Shown: piece after piece, positions 37,680 to 47,669 of the stretch
Layout of the letters: each line of letters starts with the position of its first letter
How positions within the stretch are numbered: position 1 is the first letter of the stretch
Origin: Wolbachia endosymbiont (group B) of Gerris lacustris
GTDB taxonomy: Bacteria; Pseudomonadota; Alphaproteobacteria; Rickettsiales; Anaplasmataceae
NCBI RefSeq assembly: GCF_964028355.1
Contig: NZ_OZ034761.1
Span: 1,426,001-1,490,000 of the forward strand
Direction of reading: 5' to 3'
DNA length: 64,000 nucleotides
Translations under genes and position numbers: made by a program
The notes under the pieces: generated by a model
What the model was told of the DNA's origin: nothing
The model's input: the letters and a program-made list of their open reading frames with translations, nothing else
Databases searched by the model: none

Positions 37680-38666
37680 TTAACTAAAAAAATCAATTAT
37701 ATTTTCTTTCACCTCTGTGCTGTCTGTCATGTTATTTACTCTTACACGAAATTCAGATGAGTTTTGAAGCCCGCTACTGTACCATCCTATATGTTTGCGG
37801 GCCATCTTTATTCCTGTGTCGCTTCCATAGTACTCAAGAATACTGTCACAATGCTTGAGTATTATGCTTAATCTCTCTGAGGCTGTTGGCTCAGAAACTT
37901 TATTTCCACTCAAAAAGTTTATTGCTTGATTAATCAGCCAAGGTTTGCCGTAAGCACCACGACCTATCATTACTCCATCTGCCCCAGATTCTTTAAGTGC
38001 ACTTTGAACATCATTCAAACTCTTAATATCTCCATTTACTATAACTGGAATTTTTACCTGCTCTTTAACATTTCTAACGAATTTCCAATCTGCTTGACCA
38101 TTATAAAGCTGTGCCCTTGTCCTTCCATGTACAGTAATCATCTTTGCTCCCAAATCTTCTGCAATTTTTGCCAAGCGCGGAGCATTGCGATTTTCGTCAT
38201 TCCATCCAGTACGCATTTTTACTGTAACTGGCACACTCACTGCCTTGACTACAGCTTCTATTATCTCAGCAGCCTTTTTTTCATCACGCATAAGTGCTGA
38301 TCCTGCGTAACCGTTTACAACTTTTTTAACTGGACAACCAAAATTTATATCTATGATTTTTGCACCCATGTCCTCATTTAACTTTGCAGCTTCCGCCATA
38401 ATATCAGGCTCACAACCAGCAAGTTGTACAGCGGTTAGTTCATCGACTTTTGCTTTTTGCATGCTCTGGCGAGTTTGCATGATCATAGCTCTGCTTGCAA
38501 TCATTTCTGAGACTAGCAAACTTGCACCAAGTTTCTTTACAATACTTCTAAACGGATAATCAGTCACTCCAGACATTGGTGCTAAAATAACTGGAGAATC
38601 AATAGTTAGATTTCCTACTTGGAGAGACACAGGCTTTCTAGTTGCTAAAAAATGTATTTTTGACAC
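37680..38666 (-). CDS. dusB: tRNA-dihydrouridine synthase (DusB-like)
   Basis: 328 residues, a flavin-dependent enzyme reducing uridines in the tRNA D loop. Conserved parts: [14 protein letters not shown] at the FMN site (about 29-42), the catalytic cysteine in [30 protein letters not shown] and [10 protein letters not shown]. The ATG at 38666 makes it overlap the upstream protease gene by 29 bases; a GTG at about 38630 ([10 protein letters not shown]) matches the usual N-terminus and would remove the overlap, so the start is uncertain. Convergent with rpoBC. Confidence 0.94.
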   Translation of the reverse strand: MSKIHFLATRKPVSLQVGNLTIDSPVILAPMSGVTDYPFRSIVKKLGASLLVSEMIASRAMIMQTRQSMQKAKVDELTAVQLAGCEPDIMAEAAKLNEDMGAKIIDINFGCPVKKVVNGYAGSALMRDEKKAAEIIEAVVKAVSVPVTVKMRTGWNDENRNAPRLAKIAEDLGAKMITVHGRTRAQLYNGQADWKFVRNVKEQVKIPVIVNGDIKSLNDVQSALKESGADGVMIGRGAYGKPWLINQAINFLSGNKVSEPTASERLSIILKHCDSILEYYGSDTGIKMARKHIGWYSSGLQNSSEFRVRVNNMTDSTEVKENIIDFFS

Positions 38667-40164
38667 TGTTACAAGCCATTATTATAGCATCTTGCAGAGA
38701 TGAACTTGTGGCAGGTTGTGTTTCCTCTTTCTTACTATCTTCAAGACTAAGCTGCTGTAGAGCATCATGTAAAATTCCACCTTCAGCAATAGCTTCTTTC
38801 CACTCTTCGTCCTCCATAAGTGCTTTTGCGAACTCTCTTCTCTTCTCGTGCAATTGTCCTGGCCTAGGCTTGTAATTTGATAACTCTCTGTCAATTTCAT
38901 CAAATGATTTATCCTCGTTGAGCATTTCCGTAATCCTATGAGCATTTTCTAAAGCAAATACTCCACAATTACAGCCATCTTCTTGCTGATCAACCGCAGA
39001 ACTCTTTATGCTATCATTTCCTATCTCTAAGGTTTCCTGCAATATGCCCACTATATAACTAGTATCAATTGGCTTACTAACTAACTTATTTCTATCTTCT
39101 CTTGCATGACCTAATGTTTTTTCAACATCATCTTTTTTCTCTTTAAGGCTAGCATTATCTGGATTATTTTCTCTTTCCCGTATTAAACTTCCCACCTCCT
39201 TACTTAAGGGTACTAGACACTTCTCAGCAATCTCATTAGCAAGACTTATATCGTCTTTTACCTTTCCTTCAACCTCATTTGATAATTTATTACCAAATGA
39301 GTCACAATAATAAGCTCTAAATTGTCTGTTACCATTACATGTGACTATCAGTGTTACCCAGTGATTTCCTCCTAAATTAATAATCGAGGCAAAGATTTTT
39401 TTTGTGTTCCCTTGTTCTATTTTATACTCTTCCAGTTTTGAGTTTAAAGTACTCACATCACCAGGAATACAAAAAAGTACATTGCCACTTGAATTTTCTG
39501 AATAGTTATATACAGCTCTTGCAATATGAGAAATATCATGTTCTTGTAGCCAGTAATAGTAATTTTCTCTATTTGTCTGATGCATAAGAGTTTGTAAATC
39601 TTCATGAAACTCTTTGCCACCCAAACCACTATCTCCTGAAGCGATTGAACTTTTACGACTATTGTTCCTTGAGATAGGTTCACTGCCTGGTATAATACCA
39701 CTATCTGTAGATGGAGAATAGGAATTTCTACGTACCCTCTTATCCGAATCATCTGTTTTTCTTGATATAGTATCTAGTCCACTATCCAGTGATTTACTTC
39801 TTGTGAATTTTTGCTCTTTTGGACTCTTTTCTTCCTTTACAGCTACTTTTTCATTGATGTAACTCTTTGCCAAGTGAAATAAAGGCTCAACGACCATTTT
39901 GTATGTCACTGTAAGCACTATTCCCATCAAAATCCAAGCTATAGGATGAAAAATTAGCATAGCAAGTGGTAAAGTTAAGAAGGTAGATCCTATTATTAAT
40001 CCCAAACAGCCAATGGTAAATGTAGTTGCCAGATATATACCAAAAGCATAGACAGCAAATCTTCCACCAGCCTTAAGTTTGGTGAAGTGAGTACTCTCTT
40101 TAAATTTATTATATCTTTCTATGATGCCTAACATATTATATTTCACGTTTATCAATTCTAGCAA
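38638..40164 (-). CDS. Ulp1-like (C48) cysteine protease with two membrane helices
   Basis: 508 residues. Two hydrophobic helices near the N-terminus (about 36-61 and 64-92), a disordered Ser/Arg-rich linker (about 105-185) with three DSG motifs, then a papain-like Ulp1/SENP-type domain. The triad is visible: His268 in [10 protein letters not shown], Asp288 in YYCDSFGN, Gln394 and Cys400 in [16 protein letters not shown]; the Gln-to-Cys spacing of 6 equals that of yeast Ulp1. The segment between Asp and Gln is about 105 residues, longer than in Ulp1. Such enzymes cleave ubiquitin, SUMO or NEDD8, which bacteria lack, so it is probably a host-directed effector; specificity cannot be read from sequence. 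It ends inside the nominal start of dusB. An alternative start is Met11. Confidence 0.8.
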   Translation of the reverse strand: MLELINVKYNMLGIIERYNKFKESTHFTKLKAGGRFAVYAFGIYLATTFTIGCLGLIIGSTFLTLPLAMLIFHPIAWILMGIVLTVTYKMVVEPLFHLAKSYINEKVAVKEEKSPKEQKFTRSKSLDSGLDTISRKTDDSDKRVRRNSYSPSTDSGIIPGSEPISRNNSRKSSIASGDSGLGGKEFHEDLQTLMHQTNRENYYYWLQEHDISHIARAVYNYSENSSGNVLFCIPGDVSTLNSKLEEYKIEQGNTKKIFASIINLGGNHWVTLIVTCNGNRQFRAYYCDSFGNKLSNEVEGKVKDDISLANEIAEKCLVPLSKEVGSLIRERENNPDNASLKEKKDDVEKTLGHAREDRNKLVSKPIDTSYIVGILQETLEIGNDSIKSSAVDQQEDGCNCGVFALENAHRITEMLNEDKSFDEIDRELSNYKPRPGQLHEKRREFAKALMEDEEWKEAIAEGGILHDALQQLSLEDSKKEETQPATSSSLQDAIIMACNSVKNTFFSN

Positions 40165-40261
40165 ATTATGAAGGTAAAATCAATATTAGCATTTATATGT
40201 AAAAATATTGAGCATTAAAAGCTTTTGAAGTACAGTAATAATGTTAGTAATAGCACAATAT

Positions 40262-41542
40262 ATGCATGATATAGAAGATATACGCAAAAACCATGAAGGA
40301 TTTGAAAAGGCAATGAAAAGCAGGGGGATAAGAGAGTTTACTGCAAAAGAGGTATTAGAAATTGATCACAAGAAAAGGTCATTAACCACTAAATTGCAAG
40401 ATTTAAATAGGCAGCGCAATGAAATCACAGAGGAAATAAAGAAGCTTAAAATAAACAAAAATCCCTGTGAAAAGCAAATAGAGTTGTCAAAAAGTATCAC
40501 AAATGAGATAGAAGCAATCAGCTTAAAAGAGCAAACGGAGAAAGATAACTTAATGAATATCTTATCTAACTTACCAAATATCCCTGCACAAAACGTGCCA
40601 ACAGGTGAAGATGAGAGCTCCAACGTAGAAATCAGAAAATATGGAGAAAAAAGGCAATTTAGTTTTATGCCAAAATCTCATTATGAGCTCGGAGAAAGGT
40701 TAGGCTTGATGGATTTTGAGCAAGCAGCAAAAATTTCTGGATCAAGGTTTACAATATTAAAAGGACAGTTAGCTAAGCTTGGACGAGCATTAATAAATTT
40801 TATGCTGGAAACACATGTTAATGAATTTGCCTACACTGAGGTGTACCACCCAGCCCTGGTAAAAAACGAGGCGATGTATAACGTTGGTCAGCTACCAAAA
40901 TTTTCCGATGATTCATATTTAACTGCCGATGAGTTAAGATTAATTCCTACAAGTGAAGTATTTTTAACAAATTTAGTTGCTGACAAAATAATAGAAGAAA
41001 AAGAACTGCCTATTCGTTTTACTGCATATTCAGAATGTTTTCGTAAAGAAGCTGGCAGCGCAGGACGAGATACAAGAGGTATGATAAGGCAACACCAATT
41101 TGGTAAAGTGGAGTTGGTAAGCATCACAACTGAAGACCAGTCAAATGATGAGCTTGAACGCATGACAAATGCTGCTGAGGAAATATTAAAAAAATTAGAA
41201 TTACCGTATAGAATAGTGCTGCTTTGTAGTGGTGATATGGGCTTTGCTGCACAAAAGACTTATGATATAGAGGTGTGGTTACCTGAGCAAAATAAGTACA
41301 GAGAAATATCAAGCTGCTCAAATTGCGGTACGTTTCAGGCAAGAAGAATGAACACTAAATACTTCTTAGAAACTGACAGAAAAACAAAAAAATACGTTCA
41401 CACTTTAAACGGCTCAGCTTTAGCCATAGGAAGAACAATTGTTGCCATAATGGAGAATTATCAAAATTCCGATGGGTCAGTTACAATACCAAACGTGTTG
41501 CAAAGATACATGAGTAATGATACTGTTATAAGCAAACAATAA
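40262..41542 (+). CDS. serS: Seryl-tRNA synthetase
   Basis: 426 residues from ATG 40262 ([14 protein letters not shown]), the family-typical N-terminus; an in-frame ATG at 40241 would add seven residues. N-terminal coiled-coil arm for the tRNA-Ser variable arm (about 25-100), then the class II core: motif 2 [20 protein letters not shown] and motif 3 [16 protein letters not shown]. Aminoacylates tRNA-Ser. Divergent from the protease gene; purD follows after 31 bases. Confidence 0.97.
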   Translation: MHDIEDIRKNHEGFEKAMKSRGIREFTAKEVLEIDHKKRSLTTKLQDLNRQRNEITEEIKKLKINKNPCEKQIELSKSITNEIEAISLKEQTEKDNLMNILSNLPNIPAQNVPTGEDESSNVEIRKYGEKRQFSFMPKSHYELGERLGLMDFEQAAKISGSRFTILKGQLAKLGRALINFMLETHVNEFAYTEVYHPALVKNEAMYNVGQLPKFSDDSYLTADELRLIPTSEVFLTNLVADKIIEEKELPIRFTAYSECFRKEAGSAGRDTRGMIRQHQFGKVELVSITTEDQSNDELERMTNAAEEILKKLELPYRIVLLCSGDMGFAAQKTYDIEVWLPEQNKYREISSCSNCGTFQARRMNTKYFLETDRKTKKYVHTLNGSALAIGRTIVAIMENYQNSDGSVTIPNVLQRYMSNDTVISKQ

Positions 41543-41573
41543 TTTTGACATATAGAAAAGCGAGGAAATAAAG

Positions 41574-42845
41574 ATGAAGGTTCTGGTTGTAGGTTCTGGT
41601 GGGCGTGAGCATGCTTTACTTTGGGCTCTAAAGAAGTCTCCTACCTTGACTAAGTTATATGTTACTCCTGGTCGCCCGGCCATGGAGAATTTTGGAGTTC
41701 TTGTGAATATAAATATTCAAGATTCAGTGGATGTTACACAATTTTGCAAGAAAGAAAATATAGAGCTAGTAATTATTGGCCCAGAGCAACCGATAATTAA
41801 TGGACTTGCTGATGATTTAACTGCGGAGGGGATAAACGTTTTTGCTCCAAGTCAAGCAGCTGCAAAACTTGAGGCATCAAAGTCTTTTACGAAGGAACTA
41901 TGTAAACAATATGGTATACCGACCGCCAAGTATGAACGTTTTATTGATGAAAGGTTAGCTAAAAATTTTGTCCGTAGTAATAAAATAAAATTGCCGCTTG
42001 TAATTAAAGCAAATGGAATTGCAGCAGGGAAAGGTGTCATAATATGCCATACAGAAAATGAGGCTTTTTCAGCAATAGATTCAATGCTAGTGGAGAAAAA
42101 TCTTGGTGAGTCAGGTGAAGAAATAATCATAGAAGAGTTTTTAATTGGAGAAGAAGTAAGTTTTTTTGCTCTTGTTGATGGGTTGAAAGTAGTAACTCTT
42201 GGATGTGCAGAAGATTATAAGAGAGTTGGTGAAAATAACGAGGGACAAAATACTGGAGGCATGGGGTCATACTCATCACCTTCGATTATAAGTAAGGAGA
42301 TGGAGCAAAAAATTATCCAAAAAATAATATATCCTACAATTCAAGCACTGACTAACATGGGAACATCCTATAAAGGAGTACTCTTTGCTGGTTTAATGAT
42401 TTGCAAAGATAGTCCAAAGCTTCTTGAGTATAATGTTAGGTTTGGGGATCCGGAAATACAATCTATGTTACCTAGACTTGATCCAAATTGTGATTTGCTA
42501 AAGTTGATGTTGTCAGTTGCAGAAGGCAAGTTAAATACAAAAATGGTGGAGTTTAATCACAAAACTACAGTTTGTGTAGTCGTTGCAAGTAAAGGCTATC
42601 CTGGTGATTATCAAAAAGGAGAGGTAATTAAAGGATTAGATAAAATTGAAAACATTCCTGGAGTGCTAGTATTTCATGCTGGTACTAAGCTAGATGAAAA
42701 TGGTAATTGGATTTCCGATGGCGGAAGGGTACTAAATATAGTAGGAGAAGGAAACACTGTGGAAGAAGCTAAAAGTAAAGTGTACTCAGCGTTAAATTTT
42801 CTAGAATGGCCAGGTGGGTTCTTCAGGTATGATATTGGTAGTTAA
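41574..42845 (+). CDS. purD: Phosphoribosylamine-glycine ligase
   Basis: 423 residues, complete. Starts MKVLVVGSGGREHALLWALK, with the N-terminal nucleotide-fold motif, followed by an ATP-grasp domain (LVIKANGIAAGKGV about 141-154; EEFLIGEEVSFFALVDG; NVRFGDPEIQ). It makes GAR in purine synthesis. AGCGAGGAAATAAAG precedes the ATG. Wolbachia keeps the purine pathway, unlike Rickettsia. Confidence 0.97.
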   Translation: MKVLVVGSGGREHALLWALKKSPTLTKLYVTPGRPAMENFGVLVNINIQDSVDVTQFCKKENIELVIIGPEQPIINGLADDLTAEGINVFAPSQAAAKLEASKSFTKELCKQYGIPTAKYERFIDERLAKNFVRSNKIKLPLVIKANGIAAGKGVIICHTENEAFSAIDSMLVEKNLGESGEEIIIEEFLIGEEVSFFALVDGLKVVTLGCAEDYKRVGENNEGQNTGGMGSYSSPSIISKEMEQKIIQKIIYPTIQALTNMGTSYKGVLFAGLMICKDSPKLLEYNVRFGDPEIQSMLPRLDPNCDLLKLMLSVAEGKLNTKMVEFNHKTTVCVVVASKGYPGDYQKGEVIKGLDKIENIPGVLVFHAGTKLDENGNWISDGGRVLNIVGEGNTVEEAKSKVYSALNFLEWPGGFFRYDIGS

Positions 42846-42912
42846 TGTTAGCTCATACAGAAACGAAAAAAGTCACTTTACAAGCAGTAATACGGATAAT
42901 TAAAGAAAAATA

Positions 42913-43375
42913 TCAACTAGATTTATAGTCTATTACTACTGTTCTTGCAATTTTATCATGAAGAAACTGTTTGCGTTTGTCAAAGATTGCAAACCACCCA
43001 GAAATGCGTCTAGTTAAGAGAGAAATCATAGTAAGAATAACTTCTCTAGAAACACATCTAATTATTGCTTGCATGAGGGTGACGGTTTTTAAATGTGTTC
43101 GCATGTTTCATATGAATACCACATAGCAATTGTCCTGGAGTACCACTGAATCTTGTTATCAATAGTGCTTCTAGTACTAAAGTGGATATTACCGTAAAGG
43201 ACACGCATAATAGTTTGTATATGTTAGGGTCAAAAGCCTCTTCTTTGTTAGCACTATAATGTTGTATTATAAAAAGAAAAGTGATTAGACACATTACTGC
43301 TGTCATGATAAAGCGGTCAATTACATCTGCTAAAGAGCGTTTTGTAATCCCTGCATAACTCACTTCAGTATCCAT
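42913..43375 (-). pseudogene. RDD-family membrane protein, frameshifted
   Basis: From ATG 43375 (AGGAGGG just upstream) the minus strand reads MDTEVSYAGITKRSLADVID, with the Arg-Asp-Asp type start RSLADVIDRF, two membrane helices, and RFSGTPGQLLCGIHMK, a clear RDD segment. After about 43085 the family sequence continues in another frame as TVTLMQAIIRCVSREVILTM to the stop at 42913. Removing one C in AAAACCGTC would restore one frame. RDD proteins are small membrane proteins of mostly unknown transport function. Confidence 0.8.
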
Positions 43376-43465
43376 ACACCCTCCTATTTTCATAATGTCA
43401 TCATATAATATAAAAATACGTTATTAAATAACCGTAAATATACTAACTTGGGTAATATTAGCTAC

Positions 43466-43494
43466 TTGTGCCACTCTATTATTTAAATTAATAT
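43466..43494 (+). promoter_or_regulatory. Possible promoter of icd
   Basis: TTGTGC (43466-43471), 17-base spacer, TAATAT (43489-43494). Start of transcription would be about 43501, close to the icd ATG at 43520. Spacing is ideal, match to consensus moderate. Confidence 0.35.
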
Positions 43495-43519
43495 TAAATC
43501 ATTTATCACTAGGAAAGTT

Positions 43520-44947
43520 ATGTCAACACCAATCACAGTTGCGTATGGCGATGGTATCGGGCCAGAAATTATGGAAGCGGTGCTGTCGATATTGCGCGAA
43601 GCAGAAGCGAAGATCTCAATAGATATTATTGAAATAGGTGAGCGTGTTTATAGTAAGGAATGGTCTCACGGAATCTCTCCAAGTGGTTGGGAGTCAATTG
43701 AAAGGACAAAGATATTACTCAAATCTCCGACAACAACTCCTCAAGGTAAAGGGCACAAAAGCTTAAACGTTGCACTGAGGAAGAATTTAGGGTTATATGC
43801 AAATATCAGGCCGTGTATTTCGTATCATCCTGTTATAGAAAATAAATTTGATAAGTTTGATATCGTGGTAATACGCGAAAATGAAGAGGACGTTTACACG
43901 GGAATAGAGCACAGGCTCACTGGTGATTCTTACCAATGCACTAAAATTATTACTAAGTCAGGTTCAGAGAAAATATGCAGGTATGCTTTTGAATACGCGA
44001 AAAAACACAACAGAAAAAAAGTAACTTGCCTAACTAAAGACAACATAATGAAGATGACTGATGGCACCTTTCATGCGGCGTTTGATCGCATTGCAGCAGA
44101 ATACCCAGATGTAAAAGCAGAACATTATATAGTTGATATTGGAATGGCACGTGTTGCCACAGAGCCTGAGAATTTCGATGTTATAGTAACCGAGAATTTG
44201 TATGGTGATATATTATCAGACATAGTGGCACAAGCCTCTGGATCTGTAGGACTCGCTGGAAGTAGCAATATAGGTAATGGATATGCAATGTTCGAAGCAG
44301 TGCATGGTTCTGCTCCTGATATTGCAGGAAAAAATATAGCTAATCCTTCAGGACTTTTAAATGCTGCAGTGCATATGCTAATTTACATAGGTCAAGCTGC
44401 TACTGCAAAACTAATTTATGATGCGTGGCTGAAGACTTTGGAGGATGGAATACATACTGCTGATTTATATAAAGAGAAAAGGAGTAAACAAAAAGTTGGT
44501 ACCAAAGAATTTGAAGAAGCCGTTATAGATAATCTAGAAAAGAAACCTGGAATATTACCTGAGCTTGTAATTGGTAGCGGTGCAGATAGTAAAGTGAACA
44601 AAACACAGAATGAATATGAACAGGATTACAAAGTTAGAAAATTGGTTGGTAGCGACATAACGCTTGCTTGGAACAAATCTAGCAACTTTGATCAAATAGT
44701 TAGGTTATTTGAATCGAGTAATTTGCAAATGATAGCAATATACTCAAAAGGTCTTGCAATTTGGCCAGGAAGTTCAGAATCTTCAAGTGATCAAATAACC
44801 TGCAGGTTTATCGCAAATAATGGAAAACAAGCTATTACAAATAGTGATGTAAATAACCTACTAATAAAACTTGAAGAAAATAGCTTTGATGTAGTGAGAA
44901 TGGATAAGTTGTATTTATATGATGGGAAAGAAGGGTTTTTCTCTTAA
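43520..44947 (+). CDS. icd: Isocitrate dehydrogenase
   Basis: 475 residues. N-terminus ITVAYGDGIGPEIMEAVL, then the substrate-site region NVALRKNLGLYANIRPC (about 79-95), EDVYTGIEHR, the Lys and Asp motifs around LTKDNIMKMTDGTF, and VTENLYGDILSDI plus VHGSAPDIAGKNIANPSG. The C-terminal about 140 residues extend beyond classic Icd, as in the long Rickettsiales/Thermus type. Oxidative decarboxylation of isocitrate in the TCA cycle; cofactor not judged here. GGAAAG precedes the ATG. Confidence 0.95.
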   Translation: MSTPITVAYGDGIGPEIMEAVLSILREAEAKISIDIIEIGERVYSKEWSHGISPSGWESIERTKILLKSPTTTPQGKGHKSLNVALRKNLGLYANIRPCISYHPVIENKFDKFDIVVIRENEEDVYTGIEHRLTGDSYQCTKIITKSGSEKICRYAFEYAKKHNRKKVTCLTKDNIMKMTDGTFHAAFDRIAAEYPDVKAEHYIVDIGMARVATEPENFDVIVTENLYGDILSDIVAQASGSVGLAGSSNIGNGYAMFEAVHGSAPDIAGKNIANPSGLLNAAVHMLIYIGQAATAKLIYDAWLKTLEDGIHTADLYKEKRSKQKVGTKEFEEAVIDNLEKKPGILPELVIGSGADSKVNKTQNEYEQDYKVRKLVGSDITLAWNKSSNFDQIVRLFESSNLQMIAIYSKGLAIWPGSSESSSDQITCRFIANNGKQAITNSDVNNLLIKLEENSFDVVRMDKLYLYDGKEGFFS

Positions 44948-44969
44948 TGATCATTGAATATTTTTATGC

Positions 44970-44997
44970 TTGTGTAAAATACAAAATGTGGTATGCT
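44970..44997 (+). promoter_or_regulatory. Possible promoter with inverted repeat, J-domain gene
   Basis: TTGTGT (44970-44975), 16 bases, TATGCT (44992-44997). The -10 lies in an inverted repeat ATGCT-AAC-AGCAT (44993-45005), which could be an operator or chance. The downstream ATG is 45030. Confidence 0.35.
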
Positions 44998-45029
44998 AAC
45001 AGCATGGTATATTTATGTGAGGCACAGTA

Positions 45030-46196
45030 ATGAATCAACATTTTAAGTTAACTAGTCAGGAGTTTTATGATAACGCTGACCTGCTTAAAGTATTAGAAAT
45101 AAAAGCTGAGCAAGTTGTAGACAAGAATTATGAAGAGCTTAGCGCAACTTTGAAGAAGCAGCATAAGAAGTTAATTCTTGTAAATCATCCTGACAAAGGT
45201 GGAGACAAAGATAGATTTGATCGAATTTATAAAGCTTATCAAGAGCTAAAAAAATATATTGAGCCTTTAGAATTAGGAAATCCTTGTGTTAAAGTCAGTG
45301 TTGGCGCTGAAAGTGATGGACGTTTAACGGCAAGAGAGTTTCACTATAGGAAAAAGCTGTTCGATACACTAGGGATTGGTGAAGAAGCTATAGGTGGGGA
45401 TTACGAAAAATTGAATTCTATAATTAGAAAAAAGCTTTATGGGGATTGTGCTAGAGATGATGTTGAGCAATTACGCTCTTATATTTCTCCTCTACAGAAC
45501 AAAAAGGATCTAGTAGATGAGGATAAAAAACAGTTAGCATTGAAATTTATAGAGCGCAAAAATGCTCTATTGCTCGTACAAGTAATAAGTATTCTGCCTT
45601 TAACTATATTAACTACAATTACTATAGGTTGCTATTTTTCATGGTATATAATAGCATTTAATATCATTGATAATAAAGTCATTGGTTCATTAGCGAATCA
45701 TTATAAGAAGAAGTATGAAAATTCAGAAATTTCTACTGATGAATTCATAAGTAAAATGAGCTATATCATGCTAGGCAGTAAGCTTCTTATCAACTATCCT
45801 TTAGCTGCTTTTTCTGTTTATCTACTTACAACAAATTTCATTGCTAATGGATTAACTGTTGGTGGAGCTATACTTGGTCCGCTATTGTTATTGGCAGTAT
45901 TAATTGAAGCATTAGCTCCTATTTTCTCAAAAGGCTCTGAAATATATGCTGACAAGCATACAAAAGATTTACTAGAAGAGGATTCAAGAGATAGAGTACA
46001 AAAAGAAACTGATCTGTTAGGACGGTATGATCCACGAAAACTGTTAATGCCAATTATCATGCCTCTTGTTAGAAAGTGTTTTGCAGAAGTGGCAAGCGAG
46101 TTTGCTGAGAGGAATTTTAACACTAATATGTCTGATGTCAAGGCAGAGCAGCAATTTGAACCTCAAGGAGTTGGATTTACACAACAAACAGTGTAG
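45030..46196 (+). CDS. J-domain (DnaJ-like) membrane protein
   Basis: 388 residues. Residues about 15-78 look like a J-domain: YEELSATLKKQHKKLILVNH then the HPD motif at 53-55 followed by KGGDKDRFDRIYKAYQELKK, as in type III J-proteins. A second, weaker copy lies at about 103-155 (YRKKLFDTLGIGEEA..DYEKLNSIIRKKLY) but has no HPD. Two or three hydrophobic segments follow (about 180-215 and 253-300), then a charged tail to the end. J-domains stimulate Hsp70 ATPase activity; this one is tethered to a membrane. No Gly/Phe or zinc-finger region, so not canonical DnaJ. Partner unknown. Confidence 0.8.
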   Translation: MNQHFKLTSQEFYDNADLLKVLEIKAEQVVDKNYEELSATLKKQHKKLILVNHPDKGGDKDRFDRIYKAYQELKKYIEPLELGNPCVKVSVGAESDGRLTAREFHYRKKLFDTLGIGEEAIGGDYEKLNSIIRKKLYGDCARDDVEQLRSYISPLQNKKDLVDEDKKQLALKFIERKNALLLVQVISILPLTILTTITIGCYFSWYIIAFNIIDNKVIGSLANHYKKKYENSEISTDEFISKMSYIMLGSKLLINYPLAAFSVYLLTTNFIANGLTVGGAILGPLLLLAVLIEALAPIFSKGSEIYADKHTKDLLEEDSRDRVQKETDLLGRYDPRKLLMPIIMPLVRKCFAEVASEFAERNFNTNMSDVKAEQQFEPQGVGFTQQTV

Positions 46197-46217
46197 TATA
46201 AGCTTTTAGCTCTATGC

Positions 46218-46856
46218 ATGGACTCAAAAAAAGTAGAATTGATATTTGAGAAGTTTCAACAATCAAATCCTACACCAAAAATAGAGCTAAATTATACCAA
46301 TCATTTTACGCTTCTGGTTGCAATAGTTTTGTCAGCACGGACAACCGATGTCAGCGTTAATAAAATTACAAAAAAGCTATCTAGTATCGCTGATACGCCA
46401 GAAAAAATGCTGAATCTTGGGCAAAGTGAGCTAAGAAAATGTATAAGCAGTATTGGTTTATATAATTCCAAAGCAAAAAACATAATCGGGCTCAGCAAAA
46501 TATTGATTGAGAAGCACAATAGCAAAGTGCCTACTGATTTCGATGATTTGGTATCTTTACCAGGGGTTGGGAGAAAGAGCGCTAATGTGTTCTTAAATTC
46601 AGGGCTTGCTATTCCAACATTGGCAGTTGATACTCATGTTTTTAGAGTAAGCAATAGAGCTGGGCTTGTGAAAGAAAAAGATGTATTTAAAACAGAACAA
46701 TCTCTTTTGAATGTTGTTCCAAAAAAATACCTACTTTATGCTCATCATTGGCTAGTTTTACACGGTAGATACATTTGCAAGGCACAAAAACCTTTGTGTG
46801 AAGCGTGCACAATTCATGATTTATGTGAGTTTGAATGCAAGAGGTATAAAGTCTAG
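46218..46856 (+). CDS. nth: Endonuclease III (DNA glycosylase/AP lyase)
   Basis: 212 residues. Helix-hairpin-helix LPGVGRKSA at 114-122 with the catalytic Lys120 and Asp138 (VDTHVFRVSNR), at the same positions as in E. coli Nth. Four cysteines for the [4Fe-4S] cluster at 187, 194, 197 and 203 also match exactly. Removes oxidised pyrimidines in base-excision repair. 21 bases after the J-domain gene. Confidence 0.97.
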   Translation: MDSKKVELIFEKFQQSNPTPKIELNYTNHFTLLVAIVLSARTTDVSVNKITKKLSSIADTPEKMLNLGQSELRKCISSIGLYNSKAKNIIGLSKILIEKHNSKVPTDFDDLVSLPGVGRKSANVFLNSGLAIPTLAVDTHVFRVSNRAGLVKEKDVFKTEQSLLNVVPKKYLLYAHHWLVLHGRYICKAQKPLCEACTIHDLCEFECKRYKV

Positions 46857-46874
46857 CACACTACTCCGATATTC

Positions 46875-47080
46875 CTTACTTTTATCATCCAAGTAGCTGA
46901 TCTCTATGATGGTGTCATCCGAGTAGCTGACACTGGAATCCAGAACAGGTAATAAGAAGTGCTGGAATGATATGGTGGAATGTCCTCTCCTTCTTGTTAT
47001 TCAAGTAGCTGATACTGGATCCATTGTTCTTTATTTCTTGATTCCAGCGTCACGCGCTGGAATGACATAATGGAATGTCA
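46875..47080. repeat. Dispersed imperfect-palindrome repeats, left block
   Basis: Non-coding block with motifs such as TCATCCAAGTAGCTGAT, GTCATCCGAGTAGCTGACAC, CTTGATTCCAGCGTCACG and CGCGCTGGAATGACAT, where GATTCCAGCG / CGCTGGAAT is an inverted repeat. The same motifs recur at 48210-48550 and inside murD. They look like the short palindromic dispersed repeats of Wolbachia genomes. Confidence 0.7.
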
Positions 47081-47189
47081 TACAAGTTGCCTCTTTGTTT
47101 CATTTAATACCAATTCCCGCTATACAAGCAACGAATAGACAATAATGGAAAAAAAGCCATACTGGAGTAAGTAAAATAGCGAGGTTTAG

Positions 47190-47669
47190 ATGGCATTAAG
47201 ATCAAAATTATTGGATGAAAAAGTGGTGGAATCAGCAAAAGAGATGCTGAAGAAAGTAAGAAATAATGCGTATGTTGCAAAAAAACTAAATGCTGTAATT
47301 GCAGCAAAAAAGCACAGTATAACAGCTGTAGCAAAAATATGTTGCATTTCGAGAAAGGCAATTACTACATGGATAAAGCACATAAAATTTGGAAGAGAAG
47401 AAAAATTATTTTCTCCACCTCAACGCCGTAGAAAAACTATATTGAACCAAAGTCAACTTGAACAAATTGAGGTGTGGATAGAGGAAAACCCCAATATTAC
47501 TATTAGAGAAATGAGAATAAGAATCCAAGAAAGATTTGGTTTGAATATCAGCAAATCCACAATACATCGTAATATGCAAAGAATGAAATTCTCATATATC
47601 ACACCAAGACCAGTTCATAGTGGACAGGATAAAAATAAGCAAGAGGAGTTTAAAAAAAAACCTCAATGA
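47190..47669 (+). CDS. IS630 transposase, upstream frame (orfA), copy 4
   Basis: 159 residues identical to the copy 1 orfA, with the two helix-turn-helix segments, ending after the A9 run at about 47652-47660. Confidence 0.85.
   Translation: MALRSKLLDEKVVESAKEMLKKVRNNAYVAKKLNAVIAAKKHSITAVAKICCISRKAITTWIKHIKFGREEKLFSPPQRRRKTILNQSQLEQIEVWIEENPNITIREMRIRIQERFGLNISKSTIHRNMQRMKFSYITPRPVHSGQDKNKQEEFKKKPQ

Noticed and set aside
42845..42928. 27-codon frame starting in the purD stop (MLAHTETKKV...)
   Set aside because: Very short, overlaps the RDD pseudogene from the other side, no Shine-Dalgarno; too weak to call.
46875..47080. Repeat block considered as a CRISPR array
   Set aside because: Repeats are irregular in spacing and length, palindromic, and have no unique spacers or cas genes nearby.
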